38,915 bases of DNA from contig JAQWPZ010000167.1 of assembly GCA_029245125.1 (NCBI GenBank), positions 1 through 38,915 on the forward strand. The letters run 5' to 3'. The translations under genes and the position numbers were made by a program. Of this stretch, positions 8,487 through 17,490 are shown piece by piece. A model generated the notes under the pieces. The model had not been told where the DNA came from. It ran no database searches and was given only the letters and a program-made list of their open reading frames with translations. The DNA comes from Rubripirellula sp. GTDB taxonomy: Bacteria; Planctomycetota; Planctomycetia; Pirellulales; Pirellulaceae. The first letter of the stretch is position 1; each line of letters starts with the position of its first letter.

Positions 8487-10666
8487 GGCAGTCGCCCCAT
8501 GATCACGTGGCTACTATCTGTGATGTACACGTCATCCACGCCCACCCTTTCTAAATCGACCCCAGAAAGACCCAAAAAAGTCCCCGTGGGCATTCGCGTC
8601 AACCATTGGTCTAAACGCGATTCCAGCAAACTCACCTGCGAGCCGCTCCCCTCTGACAGGAATCCGGTGTACCGTTGCTGAAGCACCGGCACCTCGGACA
8701 GTTGGGGCCGCGCCGATGAACCTAGAAATCGAGCCAGCACGGATTGATCGGACGCCTGCATGACCTTGCTATCCCCAGCGGCAAGATCACTAACAAGCCA
8801 GAATTTTCCACTGTGGTCACGAATCAGTAACTTCTCAAAATTCAAATCGAGACCATTCGTAACGAACGAATCTTGCGAGGAAAAACGAACCGCACCAGTC
8901 TCTTCATTAACCGCAAGCGTGAGATACTGAACTTGGCGTCGCGAGGGTAAAAAATCTTCGCGATGAATCCGGTCATCTCCCGATTGGACGATACTCGATT
9001 CTGAACTCCGAGTTTGGCCGTAGTAGCCAGCCTGATAGGTCGGCGAATGGTAAACCGGGTAAACGGCAACCTTATCTGACAACCGAATCCCCTCTTTACG
9101 ACCGGTCGCAGCAAAGTAGGTCTGTCGGTTTTGCTGCACCTGATATCCGCTCGCGGGATCAACCCAAGTTAACTGCCTGCAACGCACTTGGGTTTGCACA
9201 CCATCCGAAATCAACGCGTACAAAAACAGACTGACAGTGACTAGCAACCCTAACAGCGGTGCAAAGAAATACAACAAATACAAACGCTGCCGCCGCCGGA
9301 AATAAAAATAGCACAACGGACCAACCACCAAGGCAAAGACCGTATTCAAGAAAACAAACATATTGACCGGTGGTTGCCCAACCGAAGGGATCAACCACAT
9401 CCAATAATCATCATTCCCCGCAGGAACATCGACCCCCATTCGATCTTCCCAAGACAACTGCTCCGGCACATGCATCGCGATCAGCGTCTTCCAAAACTGA
9501 AACGAACCAGGAAACGGATCTTCATCAGCAATCGTTGCCACTGTCCCTAACCCGTAACCGGCGATCCGCAAACGATTCGTGACCTCCGCCGGCTTCTCAA
9601 TTTTGGCAAGTGGATGCTTCGCGTTTACCAACACCTCATATACGATTCCGCGAGACTTGAACTTGGCCTCCCCCTGATAGAACATAGATTCTTTGTGAAC
9701 AGCACCGTTCAGCATCAATCTCGATGTGTCATTCAGTGATTTCAAATCCAACTGGTATCGCAATGCTTTATCGCTCGGCACCAAGCTTGCTTGAGGAATC
9801 TGGAGCGAATCTGCGGTCACCCAATCAAAGGGCGCTAGGTCATTGGCATAAACCCAAAGGTTACCACCGCTTGCCACCCACTTTTGAATCGCCGCAAACG
9901 CAGCGGGTTGTTCAGTCTGAACCCGCTTAAGAATGGGTGCTGCGATCAGAATGATATCCAACTGCGAATGAGCCAACCAATGCTCCGCCAATTGTTTTTC
10001 TTCCAAAACACGAAACTGCACAAAGGCAGGCTGCACCCTCTTGGCAAATGCCAATGACTTCAGATGCGAAAGTCGGGCAGGGATCTTTGTTTGCTCCTCT
10101 AAGATCGGACCGTCGCCGAGGACTGTTATCAAAGCTCGTGCATCAGGAAACTTTTTCCAAGCCGCATCTTGCACCTTCTCATCAGCAGCCAGCACGATCC
10201 CCACCGATTGTGCTGGCGATGCATCTCGAGTTCGCAAGCTGAGCTGGGGGAATTTAATTACGTCTGTGACTGGCGAACCACCCTCTGACACCGATACCGA
10301 GATACGATTCCAAGCATAGTAATGCGGCACCAACAGTGTGGTTCGGTAAGATGTCGACGATTCCGGCACGACGATATCGACCTGAAAATCAAAATCGAGA
10401 TTCGTTCGATATTCATTCCGAGGCGTGATCCTGACGCTTAACCGACGATCGCGAACGAACTGCTTGCCCCGCGGACGAAAAGTCAAGTGAATGGGATGAT
10501 ACCCATTCCCGCCGACGGTTTCGACCGCCACGTCGACGACGAAACCGGCAACCCCTGGGCGAGTAGAAACAAGGCCGAGGGAAACGGAATCAGCAAGTAG
10601 CGTCGCGGCCAGAAACAGCCACACCAGCGGACCAAAACAGCGGATGTAAGATGCGTTGACAACCAC
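8483..10666 (-). CDS. Large ABC-associated membrane protein (Gld-like accessory component)
   Basis: 727 aa with a GTG start at 10666, directly abutting the stop of the upstream small gene. An N-terminal signal/anchor (residues about 5-25) is followed by roughly 400 residues of extracytoplasmic sequence with beta-rich character and a segment (DIILIAAPIL, then VASGGNLWVYA) resembling the glutamine-amidotransferase-like fold found in ABC-associated proteins such as GldG. Two close TM helices follow in the middle (MFVFLNTVFALVVGPLCYF and LLYFFAPLLGLLVTVSLFLY), then another 200 extracytoplasmic residues. I recognise no enzyme motif. It overlaps the ATPase gene by 4 bp. Comparison with GldG-type auxiliary proteins is an inference from architecture and gene order. 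Confidence 0.8.
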   Translation of the reverse strand: MVVNASYIRCFGPLVWLFLAATLLADSVSLGLVSTRPGVAGFVVDVAVETVGGNGYHPIHLTFRPRGKQFVRDRRLSVRITPRNEYRTNLDFDFQVDIVVPESSTSYRTTLLVPHYYAWNRISVSVSEGGSPVTDVIKFPQLSLRTRDASPAQSVGIVLAADEKVQDAAWKKFPDARALITVLGDGPILEEQTKIPARLSHLKSLAFAKRVQPAFVQFRVLEEKQLAEHWLAHSQLDIILIAAPILKRVQTEQPAAFAAIQKWVASGGNLWVYANDLAPFDWVTADSLQIPQASLVPSDKALRYQLDLKSLNDTSRLMLNGAVHKESMFYQGEAKFKSRGIVYEVLVNAKHPLAKIEKPAEVTNRLRIAGYGLGTVATIADEDPFPGSFQFWKTLIAMHVPEQLSWEDRMGVDVPAGNDDYWMWLIPSVGQPPVNMFVFLNTVFALVVGPLCYFYFRRRQRLYLLYFFAPLLGLLVTVSLFLYALISDGVQTQVRCRQLTWVDPASGYQVQQNRQTYFAATGRKEGIRLSDKVAVYPVYHSPTYQAGYYGQTRSSESSIVQSGDDRIHREDFLPSRRQVQYLTLAVNEETGAVRFSSQDSFVTNGLDLNFEKLLIRDHSGKFWLVSDLAAGDSKVMQASDQSVLARFLGSSARPQLSEVPVLQQRYTGFLSEGSGSQVSLLESRLDQWLTRMPTGTFLGLSGVDLERVGVDDVYITDSSHVIMGRLP

Positions 10667-10993
10667 TTATTTGCCGACTCCAACACCGTCTTGCGAATCG
10701 ACACCGTCTTGCGAATCTGAATCGTAACCAAGGGCCGAACGCACCGGCTGACTCGATGCCGCGAACAGCCCCGCAATCGCGAAAAGAACGGCGAAGACCG
10801 CGAAACTCGCTGTCACAATGGAGAACAACAAGGCAGCAACCCTCGCCCAAATCACACCGTCAATAAAGGCGAACCGAAAGATCACCATGATGATCGCGCT
10901 GATTCCTATCAACGCCAAGAAGAATCGCAATGAAGCTTGCGGGAGAAGTTTCTCCCGCACAGGTTTTGATTTCGACTCAGATGTTTGCGACAC
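10667..10993 (-). CDS. Small two-TM membrane protein of the ABC cluster
   Basis: About 108 aa from a GTG at 10993, which has AGGA nine bases upstream. The frame is open to an ATG at 11077, but that start would run into the DUF1080 gene by 43 bp and gives a basic, low-complexity extension, so the GTG is preferred. The protein has a charged N-terminus, two hydrophobic helices (about residues 22-42 and 48-75) and an Asp/Gly/Val tail made by an 18-bp tandem duplication (DSQDGV twice). Its stop at 10667-10669 abuts the GTG of the 727-aa gene, so it probably belongs to the ABC operon. Function unknown. Confidence 0.65.
   Translation of the reverse strand: MSQTSESKSKPVREKLLPQASLRFFLALIGISAIIMVIFRFAFIDGVIWARVAALLFSIVTASFAVFAVLFAIAGLFAASSQPVRSALGYDSDSQDGVDSQDGVGVGK
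10683..10718. repeat. In-frame 18-bp tandem duplication
   Basis: acaccgtcttgcgaatc plus one base occurs at 10683-10700 and 10701-10718 with one mismatch in the last base. It encodes DSQDGV twice at the C-terminus of the small membrane protein. Confidence 0.95.
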
Positions 10994-11034
10994 CAATATC
11001 AATCCTGGCTTTGGCCTACGTTGAATTATAAAGT

Positions 11035-11778
11035 TCAATCCAGATTGCGAACTCGAACGTCCTTGAACTCTGCCCACATTGGCTTACCAGCGTGCAACTG
11101 CAGAGCCAGTACACCCTCGGTCAATGCGTTGTCAGGATGATCCGTAAAATCCAAGATGAGTTTTCCGTTTAGATAGTGACGAATCTGGCGGCCTTTGGCA
11201 ATAATCACGACCTCGTTCCATTCGTCTACCTTCATCAAATCTTGGAAACCTTTCTGGTCAATCAAGTCGTCGCGGAGAATCTTCTTCGCACCCTTTTCCC
11301 AAATGGCCTCTTCACCAACCATGCAGATCCGTCCACGTTTGCCGGTGTACCCGCCTTCGTCGTAAATGAATCCCGGCACGTTTGGAAAGTTCTCCTCGTT
11401 TCGAATTTCGTGCTGATAGCCACGGACGATCCACTTGTTGCGTGGCTTCCCTTCGGTGATGTGCTTCGACCGATACTGAATCCCTGAGTTATTACTTGTG
11501 GTGCAACGAAACGACAATCGAAGTTCGAAATCCTTCAACGTCCCTCCCTGCCAGATCAAAAACGTGTTGCCGTTGGCTTTTTCAGCGGGGGTTGTTTCCC
11601 CGTGAATGACCCCGTCCCGAACCGACCACAACCGAGAATCCCCGCTCCAACCATCCAGGTTTTTGCCATTGAAAATCACCTCCATGTCTTCTGACTCTGG
11701 GGGTGCTTTGTGGTGGTCGGCAAAACAAGCCGTGGACGTCAACAATAGAGCAAAACAAGTGATCAGACGAACCATCAA
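11035..11778 (-). CDS. Secreted DUF1080 (3-keto-disaccharide hydrolase-like) protein
   Basis: 247 aa. A signal peptide (MVRLITCFALLLTSTACFA) is followed by VIFNGKNLDGWSG, the standard opening of DUF1080 proteins, then a concanavalin-like jelly roll with SGIQYRSKH, WNEVVIIAKG and HYLNGKL.. motifs typical of the family, ending with MWAEFKDVRVRNL. Members occur in large numbers in planctomycetes; some act on 3-keto-glycosides, others may only bind carbohydrates. The sequence LTSTAC could also act as a lipobox, which would make this a lipoprotein. It precedes the ABC cluster on the same strand, 41 bp from the preferred start of the small membrane gene, so co-transcription is possible. Confidence 0.9.
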   Translation of the reverse strand: MMVRLITCFALLLTSTACFADHHKAPPESEDMEVIFNGKNLDGWSGDSRLWSVRDGVIHGETTPAEKANGNTFLIWQGGTLKDFELRLSFRCTTSNNSGIQYRSKHITEGKPRNKWIVRGYQHEIRNEENFPNVPGFIYDEGGYTGKRGRICMVGEEAIWEKGAKKILRDDLIDQKGFQDLMKVDEWNEVVIIAKGRQIRHYLNGKLILDFTDHPDNALTEGVLALQLHAGKPMWAEFKDVRVRNLD

Positions 11779-11955
11779 TCAAAACTCCAAGATTTTCATT
11801 CAATCAGCAGGTGGGACAAAGAACGCTCGAGTATGACTCACCCGTCCCTGCAAAACAACGCACTACCGACACCTTTGACCCAGCGTCGGAAGACCCAGCG
11901 CCCACGACTGGTCGCAGCCGATTGGTTCTGGGTGAAGTGTGAATCATGCTAACTT

Positions 11956-13569
11956 TTACAATCCGAGTACTTCGGCCCCTTGCTCGAAGACGACATCCAC
12001 AGGGATGCCGAGATCACTGAGACGATCGAGTTCAGCTTGCAATTGCGGCCCGATCACTCCCTGTGTTCGCACCAATTGCGTGGCACCTTCGTAGTCGCCT
12101 TCTCCCTGCAGTGTCAACAATTTCGCAGAAAGCTTGGCAGTTGCTTCGCGGAAACGCTCCACATTGACACGGTATTTACCGCCCTCTGTCCGCTCGAAGG
12201 CTCCTGCCTGGCGAAAGAAATTGAAGCGGATCATGTTTGCCTTGCCATGGGCACTTGAGGCACCGAACCGGACGCTCCGAAAAATCCCGGCCATGAAGGT
12301 CACGTAAAAATCCTCCAAGTCAGCATCAATATCCCCTCGGGCCTGCAGTTGATTGATCATGTGCAGTCCCAAGATGTCCGCCTTGCCTTCTTCGATCGCG
12401 CCAGCATGTTCCTTGAGGGAAATCCGCACTGGGCCACGCCCAGTGATCGTGTTCTTGATCCCCAATCCGTGGGCGACCTCATGGAACATCGTGTTGCTGA
12501 AAAACGCATCGAAGGTCACATGGTGACGTTGATCTTCGACGATCAATTCGTCCGCGATCGGCATCAAGATTTTATCAAACTTCGCCCGCATGGCATTCTT
12601 CAATTGCAACCGCCGAGTTCCCTTTTGCAATTGAACCTGTTCGTCATTGGGCAAATTGATAGCGATTGTTTTTGAACCTGCGTTGCAGTCACCCGCATAG
12701 TAGATGACATCGTATGCATTGAGTTCTGTATCAGTCCCTGGCTTTTCCTGTTTGTAACGATCCGGCACAGGTAACGAAGTTTGCAGTTGTGGCAAGAACT
12801 GCGAGTAACGAGCCAGTCGCTCGCTCCACTCTTTATCCTTCACCAGGATGTAGCACTCGTGCGCCGTCTTGTAACCGAACAATTGATCTTCATAGTTTTC
12901 AATCGGACCGATCACCACGTCGATCGTATTGGTTCGCATCTCCAACCAAGCAAGGTCACTCGGTTGGTAATCATCGGTCAACAAAGCATCAGCACGAAGC
13001 AGTAAATATCGTCTGAGCCCGGCATTTTCAGCCAAAGCAGCTGCCTGCCGAAGCAATGCTGAAGCTCGCTCAACTTCGTCTGCAAATTGCGTGTGATAGG
13101 GGACAACCTTCAAACCACCGTCTTCGTTCCGTCTAAGAAAACTGTACAAGCTGTCTTTGCCAGGCAGCGACGCAGCCTCAAACTCTTCCTTGGTCATATC
13201 GGCTGGATAGAAATTCGCGCCCAGCGGTTTGGAACCGACGCCTGGCACGAACGGCTCATTCCCATTCAAGCGATCCCATGGTCCGTAATTCGTCAAAGCA
13301 AAGCTTCGCTGCGCGGGATCGGCAACCTGCTTCATCAACTCAACACGATCGCCATAAGCTTCAAACCAGAAGCAATCATTCATGATCTTGGCGGCCTCGA
13401 TCAGAATCGGGATCATCTTCTTTTGCCGTTCCGACAACACACTCAGGTCCGTTGTCAGCCGGACAGGAACATATTGCTTTAAACGTTTCTCAACATCCAC
13501 CGTCTCTGACCGCACGGAGCAAGCCGTCAAACAAAGCGAGACAATCAATAACAAACGATATCGCATCAT
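11956..13569 (-). CDS. Lipoprotein zinc peptidase, M49/dipeptidyl peptidase III-like
   Basis: 537 aa from the ATG at 13569; a TTG at 13581 is a possible earlier start. The N-terminus MMRYRLLLIVSLCLTAC ends in a lipobox (LTAC, Cys17), so it is probably a lipoprotein. The zinc site is H363-E-V-A-H367, followed 26 residues later by EEGKAD (Glu393/394), the pattern of M49 peptidases whose second motif is EE.(R/K)AD. Classical DPP III has a six-residue HEXXGH; this protein has the five-residue HEXXH form, as described for a minority of bacterial and plant relatives. Length is shorter than the 650-700 aa of classical enzymes. It would cleave dipeptides from peptides in the periplasm. It stands alone on the minus strand. 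Confidence 0.85.
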   Translation of the reverse strand: MMRYRLLLIVSLCLTACSVRSETVDVEKRLKQYVPVRLTTDLSVLSERQKKMIPILIEAAKIMNDCFWFEAYGDRVELMKQVADPAQRSFALTNYGPWDRLNGNEPFVPGVGSKPLGANFYPADMTKEEFEAASLPGKDSLYSFLRRNEDGGLKVVPYHTQFADEVERASALLRQAAALAENAGLRRYLLLRADALLTDDYQPSDLAWLEMRTNTIDVVIGPIENYEDQLFGYKTAHECYILVKDKEWSERLARYSQFLPQLQTSLPVPDRYKQEKPGTDTELNAYDVIYYAGDCNAGSKTIAINLPNDEQVQLQKGTRRLQLKNAMRAKFDKILMPIADELIVEDQRHHVTFDAFFSNTMFHEVAHGLGIKNTITGRGPVRISLKEHAGAIEEGKADILGLHMINQLQARGDIDADLEDFYVTFMAGIFRSVRFGASSAHGKANMIRFNFFRQAGAFERTEGGKYRVNVERFREATAKLSAKLLTLQGEGDYEGATQLVRTQGVIGPQLQAELDRLSDLGIPVDVVFEQGAEVLGL

Positions 13570-13581
13570 CTTAGTTGTCAA

Positions 13582-14221
13582 TTCTTGGGGGTCGTTGTGG
13601 GATCAATCAGAGTTACCAAACAGAAAAACACGGGCCGGGTTGCGACACCAGATCCAAGGACGAATGCAGGTGGACCGGATTTCATTCCACACTAAACACA
13701 GGTGAACACACGAAAGCTCAGGTGAACTCTATCACCCCTTTCGCGGGAATCCGTTCACCAAATACGATCGCGGCATTTGCCTTCGTCGCGAGTCCGGCCG
13801 CGACACACTCCCTTTTGATTGTAGCAATCCCAAACCGTTTCTTCGGCCTTGGCATGTCGGGACGACGCAAACAGTGAACGCCAATCCCCTCGTCGAATCG
13901 CCCCCCCCAGCTTTTAGCTGCCCCCAGTTTTAGCTGCCCCCCAGCTTTCAGCCTTGCAAAATCACAACCGCTCAAGGTTCCACCCTCTCCGCCGATAGAT
14001 CTCGAAGCGATCGACTCGAATGAACCGGAAATCCTAAAATTGATTGCGTGGCTGCAGCTGGGAACCGCTTTTTGGCCCAAATGAGTGCAACGTTTGGCCC
14101 CCTCAAAAGCAATCCAAGCCAAAAGCACTGGAAGCAATTGCCTTCCCAGATGATGAGCAAACGTTGGGTGGTTACGATAGTCGTTGGTTCAGACCGATTC
14201 TTCGTACTTCCCACCAAAATT
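13582..14221. other. Divergent gap of 640 bp between the M49 peptidase and sulfatase 2
   Basis: No convincing gene. A 139-codon minus-strand frame (13718-14137) shows no motif and runs through the C-rich repeats. Promoters for both divergent genes should lie here but I cannot single out convincing -35/-10 pairs. Confidence 0.5.
13903..13952. repeat. C-rich tandem repeat, three imperfect copies
   Basis: Three copies of roughly ccccccagcttttagctg, 16-18 bp each, at 13903-13920, 13921-13936 and 13937-13952, differing in the length of the C run. Each unit contains AGCTNNNAGCT-like symmetry. Confidence 0.85.
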
Positions 14222-16102
14222 ATGATGCGAACATTTCTTACGGCATTGGCTTGCCTGGCGTTCATGACTTCGCTGCGAGCGGCCGAAAAACCCAACATTC
14301 TGTGGTTATTCGCGGAAGACACCTCGCCGTGGATGGGATGCTACGGCCACGAGGTCAACGTCGGTCACACACCCAACATTGACGGCTTGGCGAATCGAGG
14401 AGTTCGATTCTCACGCGCCTTCGTGCCTGCTCCTGTTTGCTCGCCGTGCCGTTCAGCAATGATGGGCGGTCAAAATCAGATTCGCTTCAACGCACATGAA
14501 CACCGATCGTCACGCGGCCCAGCCAAGATCTATCTACCAAAGGGCATGAAGCTTCTGCCGCAGTTGATGAAGGAGAGCGGTTACTTCACGTTCAATCTCG
14601 GCAAAACGGATTACAACTTCATCTGGGATGAGAAAGCAACCTACTCGCTACTGAGTAAATCTCGCTTCAACATTCCCTGGGATGAATTAAAAGCCAGCCA
14701 ACCATTCTTTGGCCAGATCCAGACGGCAGGTGGAAAGAACAATACATCCAAGTTCCCCGCTGCCCGAAAGACCGATCCCGCCACCGTCACCGTCCCCGCC
14801 GATTACCCACAGAACGATCTCTACCGCGAAGTGGTCGCCCAACACTACGATGCCATTCGCAAAGATGATGACTTCATCGGTAATGTCCTGAAGGGGTTGC
14901 AAAAAGCTGGTTTGGCCGACAATACCATCGTCGTCTACTTCGGTGATCACGGTGCCAACAACTTAGTCCGGCATAAGCAGATGCCGACCGAAGGCGGATT
15001 GCATGTTCCCTTCATCATCGCTGGCCCAGATCCGTATGTTCCCGCGCCATCGGTGCGAGACGATCTAGTGAACTTGCTTGACTTATCTGCGACCACCTTG
15101 GCATGGGCAGGGGTTGAGATCCCTGACTACTTCGAAGGCCAAGACTTGTTCGGTCAAAAAATCGTGCCCCGCAGCTTTGTCGCTGCTGCCAAGGATCGAC
15201 TGGACCACACCATCGATCGAGCTCGAACCGTTCGCACCGACAGATATCGCTACACGCGCAACTACAAAACTGATCGGATCTTGCTGCAACCTCAATACCG
15301 AGACAACAAGGACTTCCTCATCAATCTTCGTGAACTCTACGCCAGCGGAGAATTGTCGCCCAAGCTGACTGACATCTACTTCGGCGAACGCCCGGCGGAA
15401 GAACTGTACGACGTTCGTGTTGATCCCAGCCAAGTCAACAACTTGATTAACGATCCCAAGTTGGCTGCGGAGCTAGCGAGACATCGTCAATTGCTCGATC
15501 AGTGGCTGGCAAAAGGTGACAAAGGTGACGGCGAAGAGTCGTTGGAAGAATTGGCCTACCAAGGGCAAGATCATAAATGGGGCAACGGGGTCAACCCAGA
15601 ATACGAACTCGTTCGTGAGGACTCAGACGGTGACGGGCTATCCGACCGTTGGGAAACCATCAATGATCGTGATCCAGCAGACGGAAAACTCCTGTTCACA
15701 TTCGATTGTGGCGGATGGCAAACCGAGGGCTGGGTAGGAACTGAGGAACTCGGCAACATCGCTGGCTATGAAGGATTCCTCGATTTCAAATTGCACGAAG
15801 GCGAAGCAAGCCTGTTACGCAATGGTCTCAAACTCGACTCTCAACGAAATCAAGGCAAGCTCACCATCACCGCTCAATGTCCCTCTGCCTGCGATGTTGA
15901 CTTGCTGGCAAAAAAGGCCGGCAACGAAGACTTCGAACAAGTCATCACAGTACGCATTCCAGCCGGGAACTCTGAGATGGTGACTGTCAGCCAACCGCTG
16001 CCCAAAGATGACTCATGGACCGGAACGATTGAATCACTGCAGCTCCGGCTTACAGGCCAACCTGATGCAACCGTGGTCATCGACTCGATTTCCATTGAAT
16101 AG
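14222..16102 (+). CDS. Secreted sulfatase with C-terminal Ca-binding and beta-sandwich extension
   Basis: 626 aa from the ATG pair at 14222/14225, which opens a signal peptide (MRTFLTALACLAFMTSLRA); the frame is open upstream to 14048 without signal character. Sulfatase features: NILWLFAEDTSPWMGCYG, then C-S-P-C-R at residues 73-77 with Cys73 as the formylglycine precursor, and VVYFGDHGANN for late metal binding. After about residue 490 come DSDGDGLSDRWE, a calcium-binding loop of the thrombospondin type 3/EF-hand kind, and about 110 residues ending in VVIDSISIE that look like a beta-sandwich carbohydrate- or surface-binding module. The arrangement suggests a heparan- or polysaccharide-type sulfatase that stays close to its substrate; the precise substrate is unknown. 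Confidence 0.92.
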   Translation: MMRTFLTALACLAFMTSLRAAEKPNILWLFAEDTSPWMGCYGHEVNVGHTPNIDGLANRGVRFSRAFVPAPVCSPCRSAMMGGQNQIRFNAHEHRSSRGPAKIYLPKGMKLLPQLMKESGYFTFNLGKTDYNFIWDEKATYSLLSKSRFNIPWDELKASQPFFGQIQTAGGKNNTSKFPAARKTDPATVTVPADYPQNDLYREVVAQHYDAIRKDDDFIGNVLKGLQKAGLADNTIVVYFGDHGANNLVRHKQMPTEGGLHVPFIIAGPDPYVPAPSVRDDLVNLLDLSATTLAWAGVEIPDYFEGQDLFGQKIVPRSFVAAAKDRLDHTIDRARTVRTDRYRYTRNYKTDRILLQPQYRDNKDFLINLRELYASGELSPKLTDIYFGERPAEELYDVRVDPSQVNNLINDPKLAAELARHRQLLDQWLAKGDKGDGEESLEELAYQGQDHKWGNGVNPEYELVREDSDGDGLSDRWETINDRDPADGKLLFTFDCGGWQTEGWVGTEELGNIAGYEGFLDFKLHEGEASLLRNGLKLDSQRNQGKLTITAQCPSACDVDLLAKKAGNEDFEQVITVRIPAGNSEMVTVSQPLPKDDSWTGTIESLQLRLTGQPDATVVIDSISIE

Positions 16103-16398
16103 GGTCGACTTTCCGACTTCACCACGCCCGATCGAGCGATGCTTTGGCAAATCAAGAAAATTGCTTATTCTCGATCGAGGCTCGTTGGGGGTGCCCAGTC
16201 GGAACACAACCGGTCGTTTCCGCCTACCAGAGCTAACCACCACACCCCCCCAGGGAGCTGCTCCTGTCCGCTGCGGGGAATGCATTTAGGCAATTTGTAC
16301 GGCCTAAAGGGTTTCCAGATCCTTGAGACTCTGAATAATCTACGATTGATCCGGTTGCTTCATCGCGTCCCCACCCCCCTTTAAAGGGTTTCCTCGGA

Positions 16399-16959
16399 AT
16401 GCTCCGTGCTTTCGTCTGCTGCATTGCCTTTGCCGCTGCCGTATGCCCAGCCAAGTCTGGCCGTGCGGATGAAGATCGATTGCAGACCGGTGATCCCGTC
16501 GGAGTCTTCTACGTCACCAAGGCGGGCGGTGCGATCGACGACGGTGTCGAACCCGGACAAGACCTCTGCTATCGGTGCCGCTACGGTTCGAGCCCAATGG
16601 TCATGGTCTTTCTGCGCGAGACAGACGGAAAAGTGCAGCAATTGGTTCAGCGATTGGATGCTACCGTGCGGCGAAACGAGCGGTCTCGCCTGAGAGGACT
16701 TGTTACCGTGCTTGGGAAAGGCTTCGGAGGGTTAAGAGAAACCGCATCGCGAGTCGCAAATCGAGGCAAGGTAATCAAGGTTCCCGTTGTGGTCGCGAAG
16801 GAAGCTGAAACCGGTCCGCTGAATTACAAACTCCGGGCCGACGCACCGGTCACGATCGTCGTTGCAAAAGACAGCCAAGTTGTTCGAGTCTATACCTCGA
16901 CAACCGCTGACATCCCCGTCGAGTCGGTGATCAAAGAGGCTGAGTCGATCTTAGAGTGA
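16399..16959 (+). CDS. Secreted thioredoxin-like protein
   Basis: 186 aa with a signal peptide (MLRAFVCCIAFAAAVCPAKSGRA). The mature part has VGVFYVTKAGGA, then C57-Y-R-C60 followed by RYGSSPMVMVFLR, which fits a thioredoxin fold with a CxxC pair at the start of helix 1. Planctomycete genomes carry many such short exported proteins. The late cis-Pro position is not obvious, although APVTIVVAKDSQVV near residue 150 may supply it. It could act in periplasmic thiol exchange, perhaps for cytochrome c maturation, but that is inference; the four-heme cytochrome gene is next on the same strand, 531 bp away. AAAGGG lies about 11 bp before the ATG. Confidence 0.75.
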   Translation: MLRAFVCCIAFAAAVCPAKSGRADEDRLQTGDPVGVFYVTKAGGAIDDGVEPGQDLCYRCRYGSSPMVMVFLRETDGKVQQLVQRLDATVRRNERSRLRGLVTVLGKGFGGLRETASRVANRGKVIKVPVVVAKEAETGPLNYKLRADAPVTIVVAKDSQVVRVYTSTTADIPVESVIKEAESILE

Positions 16960-17490
16960 TCGCTTCCGGTGGGTGTGTGTAAGCCGACGCGGTTTCGCGA
17001 TCGTTTGCGGGTGAGCCATTCATTGCTTAATCGAAATCGCAACATGGTGCGCAGCGGACGTGGCGACACCAAAGTATTTGCGTTTTGATTCGGTCAGGGA
17101 AAGCAACAAGACGCAACACGCAACCCCACAGTGGCACTCCATACCCCACCGCAAAAGAGCCACCGCTCGGCAAGTGCACGTGAGGACTTGGGATTACCGG
17201 GCAACACAACAGTAATCTGAAGGGGGAGGCGGTTACTGAAGACTCGAATCAGTAACCACGAAGACACAGACTGATACGCTTGATCGTCATGTCCGTTCCG
17301 GCTGCGAGCAAAATGGGATGAGCCACCAGAGGGAAAGTAGACACTCGCTCCAACGCCTGATCCTTGAGCTATTTTTCAGCGTCCGGCGTGATCGCAGTCG
17401 GCTCATCACAGCGACTCGCGTTCCCCACTATCTGACACATCTAGTGGTGCCGGTTGATCCATTTATATGATCTGACCCGATGAGAAAGCG
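16960..17490. other. Gap of 531 bp before the tetraheme cytochrome
   Basis: No frame is convincing as a gene. The notable structure is the inverted repeat at 17231-17257. A TATATGAT stretch near 17463 could be a -10 element for the cytochrome gene. Confidence 0.45.
17231..17257. repeat. Perfect 8-bp inverted repeat
   Basis: GGTTACTG (17231-17238) and CAGTAACC (17250-17257) are exact reverse complements separated by 11 bases. It has the size of an operator or a short RNA hairpin and lies about 230 bp upstream of the tetraheme cytochrome start. Confidence 0.6.

Noticed and set aside
13718..14137. 139-codon minus-strand frame between the M49 peptidase and sulfatase 2
   Set aside because: Runs through the C-rich tandem repeat, has no recognisable motif, and conflicts with the likely promoter region.
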